Origin: Strigamia acuminata
Lineage: Eukaryota > Arthropoda > Chilopoda > Geophilomorpha > Linotaeniidae
NCBI GenBank assembly: GCA_949358305.1
Contig: OX442316.1
Location: 9,550,001 to 9,610,000, forward strand
Length of the DNA stretch: 60,000 nucleotides
Direction of reading: 5' to 3'
Shown here: positions 20,873-35,978 of the stretch, piece after piece
Layout of the letters: each line of letters starts with the position of its first letter
How positions within the stretch are numbered: position 1 is the first letter of the stretch
Position numbers and translations under genes: made by a program
The notes under the pieces: generated by a model
Databases searched by the model: none
What the model was told of the DNA's origin: nothing
The model's input: only the letters and a program-made list of their open reading frames with translations

Positions 20873-22923
20873 TAAAGTGATAACATGTAAAATAAATAGT
20901 AACGAGTAAATAAATAAATATGATAAAGAAATATAATACAACATTGTTTGAAACTGTGATAAACTGTTAGGTAACTTTCACATAATAAAAAAAAAAACGT
21001 TTTCAGTTTCTTGAAATGTGAAATTAATGGAATACAAGAATTTCTACTATCTGCCAAGGCGGGCGTTTTTATGTGGAGTGTTTAGTTTCTATATAGTAAT
21101 GATGCTTCTAGTGTTATGTTATTGTTTTTGTTTTTGTTTTGGAAGATATTGGTTTGTTCCATTTTTTTCAAACTTATTTACACTGAAAATGTACAATTTG
21201 TGTCTTTAATGTTTTCATTCCTGATTTAGTATTGTATGGTGTGTTATTCTTGGTTAAAATGGTTTGGACACCAAATCTATATTCTATACTACATCAACAG
21301 AATAAAATATTACTGTGTGTAGGTCGGAGTGGATAAGAATTAACGAGAATTATTTATTAATAAAGTTAATTTCTCTTTAAAAAAAAGTCGGAGAAATTAA
21401 TTTTTCTAATAAACATAAAATATTTTCTTGAGTTTCTTAGAAAAACTGAAACCATTTTGTGGGAGCAAAACAAATAGGCGTTTTTTCAAAACATTTTTTC
21501 TTTCACTATTCTTCTTGCTCACTTCTGAAAAAAATATATGTTTAATAGGTTAGTAGGACAAATTTTTTTCGGTATAAACTTAATTTTTTTATTATATTTT
21601 ATTTTTTAATTTGAAGATTTATAATTTAAAAAAAATGACAATTCAGAAAAAAATGAGTTTAACAACTTTAACACTACTGAGTGACGTGTTTATGTTTTGG
21701 CATTCAGAAGTCTAAATATTTATTTATTAATCTGTTACGCATCACTTTTAAAGAATTTCTTTTATTAGGTGACGACTGGAAAAATACCTGATTTTTTATG
21801 GAGGAATATGTTTATTTATTCAATCATCATTGGGGCAGTGACGCGCGCGAGTACACAATGATGCGCATTATGATGTTGAGGGACAGGAGTGACGTGCAGT
21901 GTTGCACTTATATGGGCATAGAAGAGGTTAAGCGGTCAGTGGCTTGATTAACCTTCTGTAGCCCAGGGGAAAATTTTCTAAGGTCTTAACTTGAAAGACC
22001 CACTTTCTCCTTCTAATGTCATTTGCTTTTTATGTTGCTGGAAAACAACATCACGCTCACGCTTCCCGAGATTCAACCATATAATTATTTGGGTAAGTGA
22101 AAGTCATAGTTGTTTATATTTGATGTTCATTTAATTGATTTGTCGTTTAGAAAAACATATTAGTTTTATTTAGTAAAACAGTATAGTCTGCGTATAGCTG
22201 GGGGTCATCCACAAGGTGGTTCATGTGTAAATCGGTTGTTTTTCATGTAAGACAAGCGATTTACATTCAGAAGTTGCTTTACATTCGTTTAACTGACCAA
22301 TAATATACTCGTGTGTAACTAGAGACTATGCAATCGGTACCACAAAAGTATATACCGATATTAAATGTAAAAAGAAGTTTCCAGATTTGGTTCAATCAAT
22401 AACCTGTCATTATAAGAAATATATAAGGACAACTCCCTTAGAAATTTATCCATAATTGAGGGGGAAATTGTATTGAGAAAAGAAGTGTTATACAATTCGG
22501 TCTGAATTAATATTTTTTGATAGGCGGAGTAAAATTACTGAGTGGAACTAATGTCATGCTGACCCAACTAAAGTACTTCCTCATGATAAAAAATACTAGC
22601 ACGTTTTTTAAATTTTCATAATGGATACCTTGGCACCTACGAGGGCACATGGTACCACAATAATTTAGTACTAAAACTTATTATTTTTTGCATGAATACT
22701 TGTAATTGGATCATAAGATCAATGTCAGTTGACAGTTTCCACTTTCCTAATATTTATAATTTAGTTTTATCTCTTTTTAATGGTTAAATTTTACTCTGGA
22801 TATCGACAGTTGCTAACTTGTGATCAGGAAATTGTTTAAGAAAAAGGTTCAGTGAACTAAAAACACGTTTTCTATCCCTGTAGGCAACGTTTAGAAAATT
22901 CTATTTCCTGAAATAGCTGGAGA
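20873..22923. other. Intergenic and probable 5' leader region of the next Kelch gene
   Basis: No coding exon seen. A candidate non-coding first exon ends near 22092 (ATTTGG followed by GTAAGTGAAAG). A second acceptor lies just before 22916 (CCTGAAATAG), feeding the exon that carries the ATG at 22924. The part 20920-22000 is featureless AT-rich DNA. Confidence 0.4.
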
Positions 22924-25900
22924 ATGGGACCAGAAGTGAAGCTATCGTCTTCTAACGCAACAACAGTGACGAGTAAAAGGTAAAAAATATTACAAAATAC
23001 ATTTAACAATGAATAATTTCATTCATTTTCTATTTTTCATGTTTATAATATTCACGCTTAGCTATAAAATATTAATATTATGTAACAAATAATTTCAGTT
23101 TACATGATTTTGAAGTCTTGGAGAACTTTTTATGTTTCCTTCTTCAGATATCAGAAAAAACTATAACTTAGCTGCTGAAATCAAATCATCATGAGCTTGC
23201 TCTTGCTTATTCATCCCCATATTGAATCTTCAACGTTACTCCACTTTCATAAACAGAAATCTTACTAGCATCGTATCATGACATGTAATAATAGGCTTGA
23301 AAATCTATAGGATCAATTTCTCAAGAAAGTTTTGCATGAACTGGTAATAAATTAGGAAATTTCAATTCAATAGTCTATTTTCATTTCGAAACAATAGGTC
23401 TGTAGAAATAGAAAACAAGCTGCGCTGAGAAGATAAAAAATTTAAAATCTCATTACCAGTTATTAAGTGGTTTTTAATAGCAGCTATAAAGCTAGTGGCC
23501 ATTGATAATTTATTTATTCCTTAGTATTACAATATCAAGTGATTCGTGACAACTTTTAACTTCAAAAAGTACAGTTTTAAAGTATTTGCCAATGAATCAG
23601 CAAAATTCCACTTTTATTTTTTATTGTTTCTTATTTTTTTTTGTGGATTATCAAGTAACTCGCCTTGGAATTTGAATACGGTAACCTCCAAAACTAAGTA
23701 AACTGGATACTGCAATTAAGAAGCGAGAAGGTGTTGCTTCTTACAGGAAATAAAAAGAGAAAACAAAAAGTAGCTAGCTTTAATTTAATTTAATTTCTAT
23801 AGTGGGAATGCGTGAGAATGTTAGAAACAAACATGAGCAATGACATTGGCATTAATAATGATTATTATGTTGTATTAGCAAGATTCGGTACAGGTTCACC
23901 TCGAACGTGATCCTTATTCTGCAACAACCTTGACAATTCAATAAAAAAAATTTGCGGAGAGAGTAATGGAAAACGATCCAACATGTTGTAAGTTTAGACG
24001 TTTAACCGAAGTTATTTTTAAATTTAAAAATAATAGTTGAAAGGCGGGGAATACCGCTTAATGCAGTTCAGTTTGATTTTTCAACTGGAATGTTACACAT
24101 AAATCTTGTTTTACTGCATTTTGCTGTAAGTATTTGTTTTGTTTTTATGATACATCCTATTTATTTCAAACTTCTCTGCTTTTTATCATTAGAAAATAAT
24201 TTTAAATTTTTTATATTAAAAAATATATATAACATATGAATTGTTTTCTTGTCAAGGTTTTTTTCTTTTACTTGTATATTTAACTGGAATTAATATAGAT
24301 TAGGGAAAAAGATAACAACAAAACCACAATAACTTTTCGTGATTGTATAATTTCAATTTTCAAACTGTTACAAAACAATTTCAAAACGATTATTTCATCA
24401 CATTCCTTAGGGAAGTAATTTAATTTATGTAACAACAATAACCCATGAAACTTGCCAGCAAGTAATGTTTCAATTTCCTGGTGATGCAATAAACAGAGTT
24501 TTTAAACTAAGATGTTTGTGAATTGTTTTCAGAATGCCTGCAGTTCCAGCATCATCAGCTCCAATGCAGTCTCACCTCACTGACAAACTCGTTCGAGGGC
24601 TTGGCCGTATGCGACGTCGTAATGTGCTGTGTGATTTGGCACTCACTTGCAAAGGGGTCGAGTTTACGGTCCATAAATGTGTACTGGCTGCAAGCAGTGA
24701 ATATTTTCACGCAATGTTTACAAACGGACTGGAAGAAACCCACGCGGGCCATGTGGAACTGCACGAAGTTGAACCCGACGCCTTGGACGTTCTACTCGGT
24801 ATAATCTATGGAGAACAGGTCGCTGTACATCTGCACGAAGACCAACTCGAGCCAGTTCTTTCTGCTGCACACATGCTGCAATTAGATCCCATCTATGAAT
24901 ACTGCTGCGAAGTAAATTTAAAAAATTCATCATAAAACGCAATTTTTTTTTTAAATAATTTTTTTTTTTAATTATAGGTCTTGGCTGATAAATTAACTTG
25001 TTGCAATTACCAACAAGTTTGGGATCTAGCCGACAAATACTCGTCAGTATTTTTACAAGAACGTGTACTACTGTTTTGCGTGAAAAATTTCCGAAAATTG
25101 ATCCAAGAAAGTGATTTCCTTGCCTTGTCTTTCGAGCGTCTATCCGCTCTTCTTTCGAGCGATGACTTAAACATCACGTCCGAAGATGCTGTACTGGAAA
25201 CCGTCGTTCTTTGGGTGAAAACCGACCGGGAAAATCGACGTCCATTACTACAACAACTCTTGGCAAGCGTTCGATTCGATTTACTGTCCACCGACATCCT
25301 CATGAAAGTATCCAACCGTGATCCATGGCTCAGGGACTTATTAAAAAGCTGCAGCAGAAATCTACAATGTGGTCAATCGTTGAATATCAATTTTGTCAAA
25401 GACGACAGCAACTCGAAATGCCGCAATCCGAAACCAACAGAGGCGATGATGGTCGTCTTTGGTGAAAACCAGGAAAGTGATATTATAATGCAATGTTACA
25501 GCTTCCTGCACGAAAAATGGTACCCTGCAAGAGGATTGCCCGTGCCCATGACCAAAATGGGTGTGGTCAGTCACCAGAACCTGGTGTATCTCATCGGGGG
25601 CTTTAATGGCAATAAATATCTAAACACAGTTCTTGTGTTTGATATTGCAACTGGAAGATTTAAATGCGTCGCTCCAATGAAGTTAAAGCGTGCGGACTGC
25701 GGAGTAACCACTTTCGGCGACTGCATCTACGTTATTGGTGGCTACGATGGACAAAGTTATTTACGCGAAGTTGAATGTTACGACGTAAAGACGAATGTGT
25801 GGAGGACAGTTGAATCTTTAGAACAAGGAAGAGCTGGTGCATCGGTGTGTACTTTTAATAACTGCATATACGTGATTGGTGGTTTCGATGGTAAATCCAA

Positions 25901-26318
25901 AGCGGAGAGGAGAATCATGGAGTATTATAATCCTGATTTAAACCGATGGACGAAGGTTATTGATATGGATTTTGGTTTGTGGAATTCTGGTATTGGTGTT
26001 ATGGACGGCTGTCTTTACGCTGTTGGAGGTTATAAGTTAAACGGAGATAATAAACCGTCGCCTTCGTCCGCGGTGTTGTGTTTCAATTCCAGAGATAAGT
26101 CGTGGAAAATTATTCATCATTTGCCAATGGTAGCGGTGCATACTTCAGTTTTCACTTGGGATGATCGCTTGTACGTGATGACACCTCAAGGTCGTTTTTT
26201 TGCTTACGATCCGTGCACTGATCGGTGGTGCGAATTAGCAAGAGCTGTCAATATTCGAGGGGAATTACGCGGGAGTTACGCATCTGCAATTTTAGTTCAT
26301 AAAACAATCCAATCTTAA
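22924..26318 (+). CDS. Kelch-like BTB-BACK-Kelch protein, about 591 aa
   Basis: Exons 22924-22979, 24533-24911, 24978-26318. The small first exon (MGPEVKLSSSNATTVTSK) joins in frame across a 1.55-kb intron; without it the protein would start at 24534 (MPAVPASSAP). BTB: LCDLALTCKGVEFTVHKCVL, AASSEYFHAMF, HVELHEVEPDALDVLLGIIY. BACK follows in exon 3 (VWDLADKYSSVFLQERVLLF). About six Kelch blades follow, including YLIGGFNGNKYLNTVLVFD, YVIGGYDGQSYLREVECYD and YAVGGYKLNG. Family role: Cullin-3 substrate adaptor. The exact orthologue cannot be assigned. It is a separate gene from the IQ-bearing Kelch gene at 514 and lacks IQ motifs. A polyadenylation-like AATAAAA lies near 26446. Confidence 0.88.
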
Positions 26319-26805
26319 TTGCATTTTGTTTTAAAATTACATTTTCGTAACTTGTGTTATAGTTATGTATGTCATTAGTATATTTTTGCATTTATTCAGT
26401 GTGCCATAATCATACAGTACTCAAGAAAAAATTGTAATCTATATAAATAAAACAATCCTTTTGTTACAAATTATGCATTCAAAGTTCGAATTTCAAACAA
26501 AGCTTGATTTTCCGCTTTGATTATTACCTTTTAATTTCCATCACCAGAGCGTGCCGATTAAAAATGACGTTTATGGTTAAACTTTTTATCTCGATTTTTG
26601 TCGACTGTTGATCCGATATTTTCGTCGAGGGATTTTCGACGTCAAGGTAAAATGAATCGCCCAAATCGTACCATTTTTCAATCTAATAGACGGACAAAAT
26701 TTAAGATTACGTTCTCGAATTTCTCCTACATTAAATCTGTTACGGTCGCGCGTGGCAGTACGAGGAAGATCAACACGAAATAATTGCGATTTAAATACGT
26801 GAACC

Positions 26806-28885
<2,080 letters not shown>

Positions 28886-29107
28886 TTTTTTTATATATAA
28901 AATATGGCATTGTAGTGTGTTATTATTTTGATTTTTTTCGGGGTAATAAATGGATTTCGTTTTGATTTATCGTGTCTTTATCAATTTCGTCATTCACAAA
29001 CAAAATTATAAATTGGTGGCGATTTAAATTCATAGAGGGAGAGGTTGAGGTTGTCTTATTTGTTTGTTTACGTTTCCACGTTTACAACACGGCAGAAATG
29101 AGATTTC

Positions 29108-29206
29108 TGACGTCATCTCAACAGTTTTCAGAAATCGTTCGCTCGATGAGCGTTTGCGCGGTTGCCATGTATACAGCTGTTCGGCAAACCCAGTGCCTAT
29201 ATATAC
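29108..29206 (+). promoter_or_regulatory. GCLC promoter elements: CRE/ATF site and TATA
   Basis: A perfect TGACGTCA palindrome (CRE/ATF-like) lies at 29108-29115 and a CTATATATAC TATA-like box at 29197-29206, 65-75 bp upstream of the GCLC start at 29271. The spacing suits a stress- or ATF/CREB-responsive core promoter. No clear antioxidant-response element (TGACnnnGC) was found. Confidence 0.5.
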
Positions 29207-29270
29207 GGAGGAACCCGTCGTTAGAACGACGATTTCGAGAGTGAAAGTTTTTAGCCTGTGTCTCCGGAGC

Positions 29271-32200
29271 ATGGGGCTTTTATCTGAGGGTAATCCTCTC
29301 AGTTGGGAGGAGACGAAGCGGTTAGCGGACCATGTAAGAAAACATGGAGTATTACAATTCATCAATCAATATCACAAACTCAAAGATCGTCAAGGTGATA
29401 CGTTAATGTGGGGCGATGAGGTAAGCCTAAGAAAAAATATATCTTAATTACTGCTTTTTTGGATTTACTTGGACCGACGCGAGCCAAATTTGGAAAAATG
29501 GAATGGAATAATAATCTGACCATGAATCTGGTTAACAAATACAAATAGTAGTGTTTCTTTTTTTGTGTCGTATGTCACGTTGGAATAAGAGAGGTATGGA
29601 AACGAGTGATCTGAAATTGGTTTGAAACTTTAAAAAAAAAGAGGAAAAATTTGAGTTTTATGTTTTGTTTTTATGCCAATTATTGTTTGTGTGTCGCCAT
29701 GACTTGCACGAATTTGAAAAGTTTAGTTATGTAACGGGGAATTTATAGCGTGTTTACATTGCTAGAGTAGAAATTGCAAAGATATATTTTTGGAGGAAGA
29801 AAAAGAGGAAACATAAAAATAAAAATTACTACTGGTTTTTAAATAATAAAAATGATGGAAATGATTTTTTCAGACAGGAAAAATGTCAGACGAAAAGTAG
29901 GAAATTGAAAGTACGGTATAGTAATTGTTCGTCGATGTGTCAGAATCCGAGCAAGTGCCAACTCGTGTTTGAGCAAAATATCTTCCATTCGATTTTTCAT
30001 TTTAAATGAGTTCAATTATAATTTATAATTTTTCTCTTAATACGGACCTACATTTGTGTATTTTTTAGCTTGAAAATACAAGTTTCTTTATTTATACGGT
30101 ATTTGAAAGTATGCATTTGCATAATTAAAATTTTAGTGATACTGAACATGCAGACTGCATGTTAGACTCCATGTAAAAATGATTTTAAAAAATATATTCG
30201 CTTTCGGTGCAATTGATACAATCGATGCGCATATCTATTATTCAATATTGAGATGAAATGTTTGTGCGCGTAATTTACTGTAATAAAATTATTTGAAATT
30301 TGATTATTTCAGGTAATCTTGCTTGCATTTGAGTATTTTATTTCGATGAATTTTCAATGAGAAACGTGTATGGTTTTAATTGGATACGTGTTTTCGTTCT
30401 TGCACAACTCCTTTAATCCGTGTCATGCCATTGATTTTAATCTGGCGTGTATTACTAACTAATTTGATATTTTGCCATGTTTTAAAGGTGGAATATTGTC
30501 TCGTCAAATATGATCACGAGAAGAAGAGGGCGTTGGTCAGTTTACGAGCGTTGGAAATTCTCCAAAAGTTACAAGAGAAGGAATTAAACAATCCAGAGTA
30601 AGATATATACAAGAAGAAAAGAATAAAAATTTACTACTGGTTTTGACGTTTATTGATTTGATATTTTGCTCGTCGTTTTTCTTAGAAAGGTGAAATCGCT
30701 TTGGCGACCGGAATACGCCAGCTACATGATAGAAGGAACGCCTGGAAAACCGTACGGGGGTTTAATGGCACATTTTAATATAGTCGAAGCAAATATGAAA
30801 GCGCGGTAGATGATTATAATTTAATCTATATGATAAAAGAAAATTGATTGTGATTAATCATTTCAGAAGGTTAGAAGTACTTGAGTTGTTATCATCTGAT
30901 GAAACAGTACTTACGATAACCAGTTTTCCAAGGTCGTATCGTATTTTAATCTGCACTAAACAAATTTTATTTTTAACTATCAACCTTATTGTATTTAAAG
31001 TAAAGTGTCAAAATAACTGATTGGTTTCGAGATGTTTGAAAAATTGTTTTTGCTCATTTTTTTTTCGATTATTGTTTCAGACTCGGTGTTGGTAACTTTA
31101 CATTCCCGTCGTCGAAGATTACACCTCAAAATGGAGCGTCGTGCTCGTTATTTTTTCCTGATGATGCTATATATTTGGGTCATCCACGATTCAAGTAATT
31201 GAAGATTACGTCGTATTATTTTTAATTTTTTTTAATTTTTTTTTTAATTATAGGACGTTGACCAGGAATATATGTAACAGAAGAGGAGAAAAAGTTGCAA
31301 TAAATATCCCAAGTTAGAATTGATTTTTATTTTTAATTTTTATTTGAATAAATGTAAATAATTTGTTTTGTTTTGTTAGTTTATAGAGATGAGAAGACGA
31401 AAAATCCATTTTCTGAAGATTTTAGTCGTTTAGGTGACGACGGTGAAGCGGCGCGTGCCGCATTACCGAACCACGTGTACATGGATGCCATGGGGTTCGG
31501 AATGGGTTGCTGCTGTTTACAGGTCACATTCCAAGTATGTGAGTCGCTTAAAATAGTTTTGTATTTTTGATGTTTTCCATTTCGAAATAGTAAATATTAA
31601 TAAATCTTTTGTAGGCTTGTAACACGGACGAAGCGCGACTGCTTTACGACCAATTAGCAATTTTATGTCCAATAGTTGTAAGTACGCGACAATTATTTAC
31701 ATTTTGAAAGTGATTCAGTTTTCGAATGTTTTAATTGCAGGTAGCGTTGAGTGCAGCGTCGCCCATTCATAGAGGGATTTTGACCGATACCGATTGCAGG
31801 TGGAATATTATTGCTGCGTCGGTGGATGATAGAACGCGAGAAGAACGCGGTTTGGAAGTAACAGAGACTAGAGAGTGAAGAAGGACTGAATTTAAACGTA
31901 GTTTTTCAATTTAGCCGTTGAAAAATTGCCGATTTCATATCAACAAATCGAGATATGATTCGATAGACAGTTATTTGTCGCCCATTGGAGAAAAATACAA
32001 CGACCTCAAACTGGTATACGATGAAGAGATTTATAAACAACTGAGCGATGCAGGTGAAAAAGTTAGTTTGAAGTGATTAGAAACAAATTTTTTACCTTCT
32101 TTAATTTTTTGATTTTACAGGTATTGATCATTTATTAGCCCAACATATAGCTCATTTATTTATCAGGGATCCTATTTCGTTGTTTAATGAAAAGATTGAT

Positions 32201-33374
32201 CAGGACGATGAACACGATACCGATCATTTTGAGGTAAATAGTTGGGTGCACGAATCGAATTTATGTATTTAGTAATTTTGATTTTGTTTTTAAGAATATC
32301 CAATCTACTAATTGGCAAACGATGCGCTTTAAGCCACCGCCACCTAATTCTAAAATTGGATGGAGAGTCGAATTTAGGCCGATGGAGGCAAGATTTTTTT
32401 TAAAGAATGTTTATTGCCGTAAATGTTTTTGATTTTAAAAATTGTTTAATTTCAGGTTCAATTTACGGATTTTGAAAATGCGGCTTACGTCGTGTTTATA
32501 GTATTATTAACCCGCGTTATTCTGTCATTCCGTCTGAATTTTCTCATTCCAATTTCGAAGGTATCGATTGCTCGGCTTTTATATCCTCGGACGAAAGTTT
32601 TAATTTTTGATGTAATTTTTAAGGTGGACGAAAATTTACAAACTGCTCAGAAGCGAGATGCTATTAAAAATGGGATGTTCCGGTTTCGTAAAGATATTAT
32701 GACATGTAAGTGCCGTATTTATCGAAGGACAGACATTTTAGACAAATTTGTACAAATATTGATTAATTGTAGGTGGTTCGCCACCCGAAGCTGCTGCTTG
32801 CATGAGCGAATGCAACCTGGCTTGCGAGGAAACGACGCTGTTAACTGTAAATGAGATTATAAATGGAAAGGTACAGAATACGGAGATTGAGACTTGAATC
32901 TATGTAATTTAATTCGAAATTTTAATAGGACAACGAATTTCCAGGATTAATTCCTTTAATTCACAAGTATTTGAGCATGGTCGATGTCGACACAGACTGC
33001 CACTGTACTATTCAACAGTATTTAAAATTGATTCAAAAGAGAGCTGCTGGTTCGTGACTAGTTTTTGTAGTTTTTGTCCGTTGGTGACAGTTTTTGTTTT
33101 ATTTTTTTTTGCAGGAGAGTTAAAAACAACGGCGGGCTGGATTCGCGATTTTGTTATTAAACATCCAGACTATAAGAATGACTCGATGGTATCTGAGCTT
33201 ATCAATTACGATCTTATTACTACGATTGATAAAATTACTCGTGGGGAAATTGATGCTCCGGAATTGATGGATGTGCCCCGGTCGAAAACGTTGGAATCAA
33301 TTCCTCAAGCAGTGAGCAAGGCCGAGGAAAGCTATATGGGTCCGCACGATTCGACTACGGTTAATTGCACTTAA
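29271..33374 (+). CDS. GCLC: Glutamate-cysteine ligase catalytic subunit, 654 aa, 17 exons
   Basis: Exons 29271-29420, 30488-30597, 30686-30805, 30867-30932, 31081-31194, 31254-31312, 31380-31534, 31615-31677, 31741-31857, 31915-32053, 32121-32233, 32295-32387, 32456-32560, 32624-32705, 32773-32870, 32929-33049, 33115-33374. The protein begins [17 protein letters not shown], the usual GCLC start, and contains LMWGDEVEYCLV (glutamate site region), [35 protein letters not shown] and [20 protein letters not shown]. It joins glutamate and cysteine, the rate-limiting ATP-dependent step of glutathione synthesis, in the cytosol. Human GCLC is 637 residues. The intron after PME (32388-32455) has a GC donor. 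The segment after DIMTCGSPP is more divergent than the rest. Confidence 0.96.
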
Positions 33375-33880
33375 TTTTGGTTGTTGGTTATTTTGTTATA
33401 GAAAAATTGTCAATTCTTTAACTGTAATATCACTAATCACGCATTAATCATTGGTTTATGAAGTTAGATGGTTGAAGCAATGAGAATTATTTCCAGGATT
33501 ATGTAATCCTTTTCTTCGGACACAATTAACTATTAACATACTTTGGAGTTGGAAGAATAAACTAGTCAGTGTATGTACGTAGCACCAAATAAATGAACAA
33601 TTAGTGTGAAACAAATATTTTTGTTAAAATTGCTCGTGGAAATTTTTACAAATAAACATAATAAAACACGAAAACTCAAAAATCTGCATTTCATTTTCTA
33701 GTTGTAATTGAATTTGTTTCAATTTTTGTCTTAACCCGCTAATTTTAAAAAGATGACGTACTACAGTGCGTGACGTCGATAGTTCCTTCTTTTTGCCACC
33801 AGATGGCGTGGATTACTAATGGCAGCACCTCACAAAGCCATTTATTCAAAACCAAAACCAAAAGCTAATCGCCAAAGTCA

Positions 33881-33996
33881 AAGGTATCGTAGCGTAAATC
33901 TAAACCAATATTCCTTCGATATTTTATTTGGATTTTGTTTTCCACGGATCGTTGCACGAAGGAAAACATAATTTTGTTATTTTCTTGTTCTTGCAG
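33881..33996 (+). other. 5' UTR intron of the innexin gene
   Basis: Donor AAAG/GTATCG after 33880 and acceptor TTCTTGCAG ending at 33996 delimit a short intron just upstream of the innexin start. The open frame that runs back through it is therefore not coding. Confidence 0.5.
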
Positions 33997-34038
33997 TGCA
34001 AGGAAACAAGGACCGAGGAGCTCGTTGAATCTGACGCA

Positions 34039-35139
34039 ATGATAGACATTTTCAAAAGTTTAAGAAATCTACTAAAAATCAACCATGAGGAGATTGACGG
34101 AAGCATATTCCGGCTCCATTACAATTTCACGGCGATATTTCTATTGGCCTGTAGTGTGATTTTAACAACGAAGCAGAATGTCGGCGATCCCATCGACTGC
34201 GCGCACGACAGTAAACTTATCAAGAATTCCGTATTGAACACTTATTGTTGGATCCATTCAACTTACATCGTTCGGACCGCCGTTGACCCGACGAAATTCG
34301 GCGACGGTAAAATTCATCCTTACATCGGAATCAGTGCGTCGGAAAACCCCGACGAATGGCGGCTGCAGAAATATTACCAATGGGTTTGTTTCGTACTATT
34401 TTTCCAGGCCATGTTGTTCTACGCGCCGAGATGGCTGTGGCAGCGCTGGGAAGGCGGCAAAATAACAGCGCTGTCCATGAATTTACGTTTGGCCATTTGC
34501 GCTCAGCCCACGAAGAAAGAGCAAAAAGAAATATTGCTGGATTATTTGTGGTCGAACATGGGAAACCATCGATTTTGGGCGTTTCGCTATTTCTTCTGCG
34601 AACTTTTAAGTTTTGTGAATGTTATCGGACAAATGTTTTTTATGAATCGGTTTTTGGACGGTGAATTTCTCAGCTTCGGCACTAAAGTGATCGAGTTCAT
34701 GCAATCGGACCAGGAAAATCGAATAGATCCCATGATATTTGTGTTCCCAAGAATGACTAAATGTACTTTTAAGTACTACGGTTCTGGGGCCAGCATCAGT
34801 ACTATATCAGCTCTTTGTGTGTTGCCTTTAAATATAGTGAATGAAAAGATATACATTTTTTTGTGGTTCTGGTTTGTTCTTCTGTCGGTGCTCACTGGTT
34901 TTCTGCTCGTGTCCCGAATACTTCTTTTAATTTATCCCAGTATTAGACTGACTGTGTTTCATACTCGTTATCGCACATTGCCTCGGAAACAGCTGAAAAT
35001 TCTATTAGATGCGTGCAATATTGGGGATTGGTTTCTTTTATTTTTATTGGGACAGAATATTGATATCGGTGTCTTTAGAGATACAATTTCGGATATGCTG
35101 GAGAATATGAACAATAATAGTAAAGTGGAAACGGTGTAA
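34039..35139 (+). CDS. Innexin (inx2-like gap-junction protein), 366 aa
   Basis: The coding sequence is a single exon. It starts MIDIFKSLRNLLKINHEEID, as arthropod innexin 2 does, which is why I chose the ATG at 34039 over upstream in-frame codons. Features in order: TM1 (FTAIFLLACSVILTT); loop 1 with two cysteines (GDPIDC, NTYCW); the innexin signature KYYQWVCFVLFFQA leading TM2; TM3 (FVNVIGQMFFM); loop 2 with two cysteines (TKCTF, ALCVLPLNIVNEK); TM4 (FLWFWFVLLSVL); and the C-tail CNIGDWFLLFLLGQNID. Innexins form gap junctions and hemichannels in protostomes. The close inx2 pattern supports an arthropod source. Confidence 0.95.
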   Translation: MIDIFKSLRNLLKINHEEIDGSIFRLHYNFTAIFLLACSVILTTKQNVGDPIDCAHDSKLIKNSVLNTYCWIHSTYIVRTAVDPTKFGDGKIHPYIGISASENPDEWRLQKYYQWVCFVLFFQAMLFYAPRWLWQRWEGGKITALSMNLRLAICAQPTKKEQKEILLDYLWSNMGNHRFWAFRYFFCELLSFVNVIGQMFFMNRFLDGEFLSFGTKVIEFMQSDQENRIDPMIFVFPRMTKCTFKYYGSGASISTISALCVLPLNIVNEKIYIFLWFWFVLLSVLTGFLLVSRILLLIYPSIRLTVFHTRYRTLPRKQLKILLDACNIGDWFLLFLLGQNIDIGVFRDTISDMLENMNNNSKVETV

Positions 35140-35654
35140 CATTTTTAATATTAAAAAAGATTCATTGGAAATAAATAAATAGGGTAAATCTCAAATTCGG
35201 AATAATTTCAACCATCATAAACGTTTTTTTTAATACTAAATTTTGTGTTTCACTTTTGTTCATTTTTTTTCTTCAATGTCATCGTCTATTTTGAGTATTA
35301 ATTTGTAAATAATTTTTTTTTTAGTTTTTAAATTAAAGTATAATTGTATATCAAATTGTATTGTCTTGAATGTTTGACACTCGGTATGGAACTCCGGCCA
35401 TCAGTCGGCAGGCAGCAGCGAGGCCATCGTAGGTCAATGAAATCACCTGACGTGTTTACACTTACACGTAACAGGAGTCATGACCATGAAATTTCGATTG
35501 ATAAAAACCGATCGTTTTTCTTCTAGAAGCAATGTCTCCTTCTAAAGATCATCAGATTCAGAAGGTTCGACATTTGTCACAGTCCATTTAGAAGGATGGC
35601 CAACAACTGGATGTCCGGTCAAGTCATTTTCTGCCGAATATAAATCTCTTTCCG

Positions 35655-35688
35655 GAAGAGATTGGACTCTGGCAGGTCCAATCTCTTC
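35655..35688. repeat. Perfect 13-bp hairpin
   Basis: GAAGAGATTGGAC (35655-35667) pairs exactly with GTCCAATCTCTTC (35676-35688) across an 8-base loop. It lies in the gap between the innexin and the receptor-like gene; role unknown. Confidence 0.8.
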
Positions 35689-35978
35689 ATGGAAACATGA
35701 ACGAAGCAAGGGAATGCACCCATCGTCACTAGAAGCATGTCCGCAACCGTCAACATGAACGACCAAGTGAATCTCCTGGCGGGAGGACCCTTAACGGGAA
35801 GCATAATCAATTTGCCCCTGATTGCAAACGGACAAAGCGGGGGTCCCTCAATGAAGAATGTGTTCCTCCTGGGCTAAACCAGATGTCAATTAGTCTTCGT
35901 TAACATCTAAATGCTAACCATACACATCCGAGATACCAATGGATAATTTTGTCTCTGAAACTGGCTTCACATACAAGA

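Noticed and set aside
29600-30480. Possible extra gene within GCLC intron 1
   Set aside because: Only short frames with no domain or splice consistency; the region reads as a long AT-rich intron.
33928-34038. N-terminal extension of the innexin frame
   Set aside because: Family start is MIDIF..., and a good splice acceptor (TTCTTGCAG) ends at 33996 inside the extension, so the upstream frame is intron and 5' UTR.
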